Shown here: piece by piece, positions 6,739-9,253 of the stretch
How positions within the stretch are numbered: position 1 is the first letter of the stretch
Layout of the letters: every line of letters begins with the position of its first letter
Assembly: GCA_005885115.1 (NCBI GenBank)
Contig: VAXX01000319.1
Location: 1-9,253, forward strand
DNA: 9,253 bases
DNA from: Actinomycetota bacterium
Lineage (GTDB): Bacteria > Actinomycetota > Actinomycetes > Mycobacteriales > Micromonosporaceae
Reading direction: 5' to 3'
The notes under the pieces: generated by a model
The model's database searches: none
Seen by the model: only the letters and a program-made list of their open reading frames with translations
What the model was told of the DNA's origin: nothing
Position numbers and translations under genes: made by a program

Positions 6739-7697
6739 GCCGCATCCCCGCGCTGGTCGAGGCGGCCCGCGGCGGTGACCCCCGCGCGCTGGCCCGCCTG
6801 ATCACCCTGGTCGAGAACGACGACGAGGGCCTGCCGGAGCTGGCCGCGCTGCTCGCCCCGCACACCGGCACGGCCCAGGTGATCGGGCTGACCGGCTCGC
6901 CCGGCGTGGGCAAGTCCACGACGACCAACGAGCTGGTCCGCGCGCTGCGCGCCCGGGGTCACCGGGTCGGCGTGCTCGCGGTCGACCCGTCCAGCCCGTT
7001 CACCGGCGGGGCGATCCTCGGCGACCGGGTACGCATGCAGGACCACGCCACCGACACCGGCGTCTACATCCGCTCGATGTCCGCGCGCGGGCACCTCGGC
7101 GGGCTGGCCGCGGCGACCCCGCAGGCGGTACGCGTCCTGGAGGGCGCCGGGTGTGACCTGGTGCTGGTCGAGACGGTCGGGGTGGGGCAGGCCGAGGTCG
7201 AGGTGGCCTCGCTCGCGGATACCACGCTGGTGCTGCTGGCGCCCGGGATGGGCGATGCGATCCAGGCGGTGAAGGCGGGCATCCTGGAGATCGCCGACGT
7301 CTTCGTGGTGAACAAGGCGGACCGGGACGGGGCGGACGCCACGTACCGTGACATCCAGGGCATGATCGCGCTCGGCGAGCGCGGGCCCGGCCAGTGGCGC
7401 CCGCCGGTACTCCGCGCGGTCGCCGCGAAGGGCGAGGGCATCGACGACATCCTGGCCGCCATCGACAAGCACCGGTCGTGGCTGGAGTCCGGCGGCGAGC
7501 TGCGCCGCCGCCGGGAGGCGCGGGCCGCCGCGGAGGTCGAGGCGATCGCGCTGGCCGCGCTGCGCGAGCGGATCGGTTCCCTTCGCTCGGGTACGGCGTT
7601 GCCGGCGCTCGCCTGCGCCGTGGCCGACGGTTCCCTCGACCCGTACGCGGCGGCCGGCCAGCTCCTCGCCAGCCTCCAACTGCCAGCCTCTAACTGA
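6735..7697 (+). CDS. meaB: MeaB: GTPase chaperone of B12-dependent acyl-CoA mutase
   Basis: A 320-residue, full-length member of the MeaB/ArgK (SIMIBI G3E) GTPase family. MeaB gates cobalamin loading of methylmalonyl-CoA or ethylmalonyl-CoA mutase and protects it from inactivation. The P-loop is GSPGVGKS at 54-61. DPSSPFTGGAILGDRVRM at 84-101 is the family signature with the switch I Asp. ETVGVGQAEVEV at 146-157 contains the Walker B/switch II (G3) motif, and NKAD at 193-196 is the guanine-specificity motif. An N-terminal helical segment and a C-terminal dimerisation helix region (from about 250) are both present. The start is TTG 6735: GAGGTGG (6724-6730) lies four bases upstream, and the TTG overlaps the stop of the preceding gene as TTGA. 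The mutase itself is not in the window. This is the last gene of the plus-strand operon. Confidence 0.93.
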   Translation: MSRIPALVEAARGGDPRALARLITLVENDDEGLPELAALLAPHTGTAQVIGLTGSPGVGKSTTTNELVRALRARGHRVGVLAVDPSSPFTGGAILGDRVRMQDHATDTGVYIRSMSARGHLGGLAAATPQAVRVLEGAGCDLVLVETVGVGQAEVEVASLADTTLVLLAPGMGDAIQAVKAGILEIADVFVVNKADRDGADATYRDIQGMIALGERGPGQWRPPVLRAVAAKGEGIDDILAAIDKHRSWLESGGELRRRREARAAAEVEAIALAALRERIGSLRSGTALPALACAVADGSLDPYAAAGQLLASLQLPASN

Positions 7698-7700
7698 TCG

Positions 7701-7717
7701 GCCCCCGTCAGGGTGGC
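7701..7717 (+). terminator. Hairpin immediately after meaB
   Basis: GCC-CCC (7701-7706) pairs with GGG-GGC (7711-7717, one bulged T) around the loop GTCA. It begins three bases after the meaB stop codon. It has no U-tract, and it is followed closely by a second, stronger hairpin. Confidence 0.4.
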
Positions 7718-7728
7718 GTCACAGGTAT

Positions 7729-7748
7729 CCCGCCGGTGGCCGGCCGGG
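7729..7748 (+). terminator. Second GC-rich hairpin after meaB
   Basis: CCCG-CCGG (7729-7736) pairs with CCGG-CGGG (7740-7748, one bulged C) around the loop TGG. This gives eight strong pairs. With the preceding hairpin it forms a tandem arrangement in the 91 bp between meaB and the Asp23 gene, consistent with termination of the thiolase-meaB transcript. No U-tract is present. No convincing promoter for the next gene could be picked out in the remaining bases. Confidence 0.45.
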
Positions 7749-7788
7749 AGTACGCTCGCGCTCGCATCCTGACCAGGGGAGACAAACG

Positions 7789-8481
7789 ATGACTGCTGTC
7801 GCTTCCGAGCCGGTACCGGCTCCGGCCGAACCGGCCACGGCCGTGACCTACGGTACGCCAGCGCCGGCTGACGAGGCTGAGAAGTCCACTGTGGACAGTG
7901 TGAAGGAGAAGGCCGCTGAGTTCGCCGACCAGGCGGGTGACGCGCTGGAGAAGGCCGGCGACGCGGTACAGGACGCCGCCGGGAAGGCGGTGGAGGCCAC
8001 CCGGGAGGCCGCGTCCAACCTCGCCGAGCGGATCCGTAACAACGCCACGCTTCCGGCGGCCCGGGGGCGTACCACGATCGCCAACGAGGTGGTCGAGAAG
8101 ATCGCCGGGATCGCCGCCCGCGAGGTACCCGGTGTGTTCGACCTCGGCGGCGACGTCGCCCGGGTCTTCTCGGCGGTGAAGGAGCGGCTGCACATCGGCG
8201 AGGAGAGCGCCGCTCAGGGCGTCTCGGTGAAGCTCGACGGCAAGACCGCCGACATCGAGGTGGTCATCGTGATCGAGTTCGGCTTCCAGGTCTTCTCGGT
8301 GACCGAGAAGGTCCGGGAGAAGGTGATCAGCTCGGTGGAGAACCTGCTCGGCCTGGACGTCACCAACGTCGACGTGACCGTCGACGACGTACACATCGAC
8401 GAGGACGGGCCGGTGGGCAACGACGCCGAGCGGGCCAAGGGTTACACCGCCGAGACGAAGGCGATCGTCGTCGGGGAGTGA
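7789..8481 (+). CDS. Asp23/Gls24 family envelope-stress protein with amphipathic N-terminal helix
   Basis: A 230-residue protein starting at ATG 7789, six bases after GGGGAGA. Residues 1-30 are a Pro/Ala-rich, probably disordered segment. Residues 33-85 are a predicted long amphipathic helix of 11-residue character (for example KEKAAEFADQA, GDALEKAGDAV). Residues 92-205 form the Asp23 (DUF322) domain. Recognisable in that domain are GRTTIANEVVEKIAGIAAREVPGV, GVSVKLDGKTADIEVVIVIEFG, VTEKVREKVISSVENLLGLDV and VDVTVDDVHI. In firmicutes Asp23 is membrane-associated and induced by alkaline or cell-wall stress. Actinobacterial relatives are abundant but poorly characterised. There is no signal peptide or transmembrane segment, so any membrane contact would be through the helix. 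It is probably transcribed alone, behind the meaB hairpins, and converges on the prolyl isomerase gene with 11 bp between the stops. Confidence 0.9.
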   Translation: MTAVASEPVPAPAEPATAVTYGTPAPADEAEKSTVDSVKEKAAEFADQAGDALEKAGDAVQDAAGKAVEATREAASNLAERIRNNATLPAARGRTTIANEVVEKIAGIAAREVPGVFDLGGDVARVFSAVKERLHIGEESAAQGVSVKLDGKTADIEVVIVIEFGFQVFSVTEKVREKVISSVENLLGLDVTNVDVTVDDVHIDEDGPVGNDAERAKGYTAETKAIVVGE

Positions 8482-8492
8482 GCCGTCGACGG

Positions 8493-9113
8493 TCAGCGGA
8501 CCGTCATGGACTGGATGGCGACGGGTACCTTCGGGTGCCCGTCGCTTCCGTTGTCGGTACCGCCGCCGGCGACCGTCCGGACCAGGTCGAGGCCGACGGT
8601 CACGTTGCCGAACGGGGTGCCGTTGGTGTTCGGCCCGGCGTTGGCCATCGCGACGGTGCCGGCCGGGTAGGTGCCCAAGGTCCCGGACAGGTTCTCGTCC
8701 GGGTACGTGTACCCCGGCCCGCCCGCCCCGGTACCACTCGGGTCGCCGCACTGGAGCACGTAGATCCCGCTCGTCACCAGCCGGTGGCACCGGGTGCCGT
8801 CGAAGAACTTCCGGCCGGCGAGGTACGCGAAGCTCGCCACCGTACAGGGCGCGTCGGCCGGGTCGAGCCGGACCGTGATCGCGCCGAGGTTCGTGGTGAT
8901 CGTCATCGTGTGTACGCCGAGGTGGTCACCGCCGGTCGGCGGGGGAGTGCCCAGGTACCGCGCGTTCGGGTTGCCGGACTCGCGCTGCCAGGTGCACGGC
9001 CCGGACGCGCTCGCGGTCGTCAGGACCCGGGCGGCCTCGCCGCCCCTGGCGTGCGCACACCCCGACCCGGCGAGCAGTACGCACAGGACAACGGCCGTAC
9101 GGATGATCCACAC
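8493..9113 (-). CDS. Secreted cyclophilin-type peptidyl-prolyl isomerase, lacking the SQFF segment
   Basis: The GTG at 9113 gives 206 residues with an N-terminal signal (MWIIRTAVVLCVLLAGSGC). It could be a lipoprotein attached at C19, although Gly at -3 is not classical, or be cut after AHA at 20-22. Residues 68-206 are cyclophilin-like: MTITTNLGAITVRLDP, PCTVASFAYLAGRKFFD, CHRLVTSGIYVLQCGDP, GPGYTYPDENL, YPAGTVAMANAGPNTNG and then PFGNVTVGLDLV. R111 and Q121 match the catalytic Arg and Gln of cyclophilins. Homologues continue after GPNTNG with SQFF and some 13 further residues before PFG. Here that segment is missing in frame (junction near 8618), removing a core strand with active-site residues. 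An upstream ATG at 9200 in the same frame was rejected because the mRNA would include an intrinsic terminator. The role in extracytoplasmic protein folding is inferred from the family. Confidence 0.85.
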   Translation of the reverse strand: MWIIRTAVVLCVLLAGSGCAHARGGEAARVLTTASASGPCTWQRESGNPNARYLGTPPPTGGDHLGVHTMTITTNLGAITVRLDPADAPCTVASFAYLAGRKFFDGTRCHRLVTSGIYVLQCGDPSGTGAGGPGYTYPDENLSGTLGTYPAGTVAMANAGPNTNGTPFGNVTVGLDLVRTVAGGGTDNGSDGHPKVPVAIQSMTVR

Positions 9114-9154
9114 CCGGCCTACGTTACCGTCGTGATCAGGGCCGCGATCGGCGC

Positions 9155-9183
9155 AAAGAGAAACCCGACCCAGAGGGGTCGGG
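9155..9183 (-). terminator. Strong intrinsic terminator
   Basis: On the minus strand a perfect 8-bp stem, CCCGACCC/GGGTCGGG with a 4-nt loop (9164-9183), is followed directly by TTTCTCTTT. It lies 13 bases after the stop codon of the gene entering from the right edge. It is the only hairpin in the window with a proper U-rich tail. It separates that gene from the prolyl isomerase, whose own promoter must therefore lie in 9114-9154. Confidence 0.85.
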
Positions 9184-9196
9184 CGGTGTGCTGTCC

Positions 9197-9253
9197 TCAT
9201 CGGTCGGGATCTTCGCCGTCGTGGTCGTCGACGCCAAGGATCACCGGGAACAG
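9197..9253 (-). CDS. C-terminal 18 codons of an unidentified protein (5' end outside window)
   Basis: Read on the minus strand from the right edge, an open frame encodes LFPVILGVDDHDGEDPDR followed by TGA (9197-9199). It is too short for family assignment: a hydrophobic stretch followed by an acidic hydrophilic tail. The main support that a gene ends here is the intrinsic terminator placed 13 bases downstream on the same strand. Confidence 0.5.
   Translation of the reverse strand: MFPVILGVDDHDGEDPDR

Noticed and set aside
5268..7679. 803-codon minus-strand open frame
   Set aside because: Antisense to the thiolase, Imm10-like gene and meaB, all recognised on the plus strand. Its product is Arg/Gly/Pro-rich with no motif, an effect of high third-position GC.
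8483..8492. Perfect palindrome CCGTCGACGG between the convergent stop codons of the Asp23 and prolyl isomerase genes
   Set aside because: Only a 3-bp stem around TCGA would form in RNA, with no U-tract; too weak to call a bidirectional terminator.
9114..9200. Upstream ATG (9200) as start of the prolyl isomerase
   Set aside because: It would place the 8-bp-stem terminator with its U-tract inside the coding region and put 29 hydrophilic residues ahead of the signal peptide.

Overview
The window is high-GC DNA typical of a mycelial actinomycete. Gene content, codon use and an unusually high density of GTAC point to Micromonosporaceae (Micromonospora, Salinispora, Plantactinospora or a relative); the genus is inference. 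Every gene recognised is chromosomal and of conserved type. I see no insertion sequence, prophage, CRISPR array, tRNA or rRNA.

Layout. 1-386 (+) is the 3' end of an alpha/beta-hydrolase-like gene. 364-1858 and 1947-3191 (both -) are paralogous coiled-coil proteins, each with a DivIVA-like N-terminal motif followed by arrays of 11-residue repeats. The second is the likely FilP orthologue and the first a FilP/Scy-like partner. 3392-4661 (-) is crotonyl-CoA carboxylase/reductase (ccr) and 4742-5197 (-) is methylmalonyl-CoA epimerase (mce). From a 54-bp divergent promoter region the plus strand carries an acetyl-CoA C-acetyltransferase (5252-6344), a small protein resembling Imm10 immunity proteins (6358-6738) and the G-protein chaperone meaB (6735-7697), followed by two hairpins. 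An Asp23/Gls24-family gene (7789-8481, +) converges on a secreted cyclophilin-type prolyl isomerase (8493-9113, -). Upstream of that are a strong intrinsic terminator and the last 18 codons of another minus-strand gene.

Together, thiolase, Ccr, Mce and MeaB form an acyl-CoA module. Two acetyl-CoA condense to acetoacetyl-CoA, Ccr makes ethylmalonyl-CoA from crotonyl-CoA, Mce interconverts the epimers, and MeaB protects the B12-dependent mutases, which are not in the window. As I recall, filP-scy-mce-thiolase-meaB is also the order at SCO5396-SCO5400 in Streptomyces coelicolor, so the link between polar cytoskeleton and methylmalonyl-CoA genes looks conserved, with ccr added here.

The most striking feature is damage: four otherwise well-conserved genes each carry one internal lesion. 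These are about 62 nt missing from ccr, about 92 nt missing from the thiolase, about 17 codons missing from the prolyl isomerase, and a frameshift in the first coiled-coil gene. The ccr start also aligns with ATT rather than ATG. Assembly or consensus error is the simplest explanation, so disruption should not be read as biology without checking the reads.
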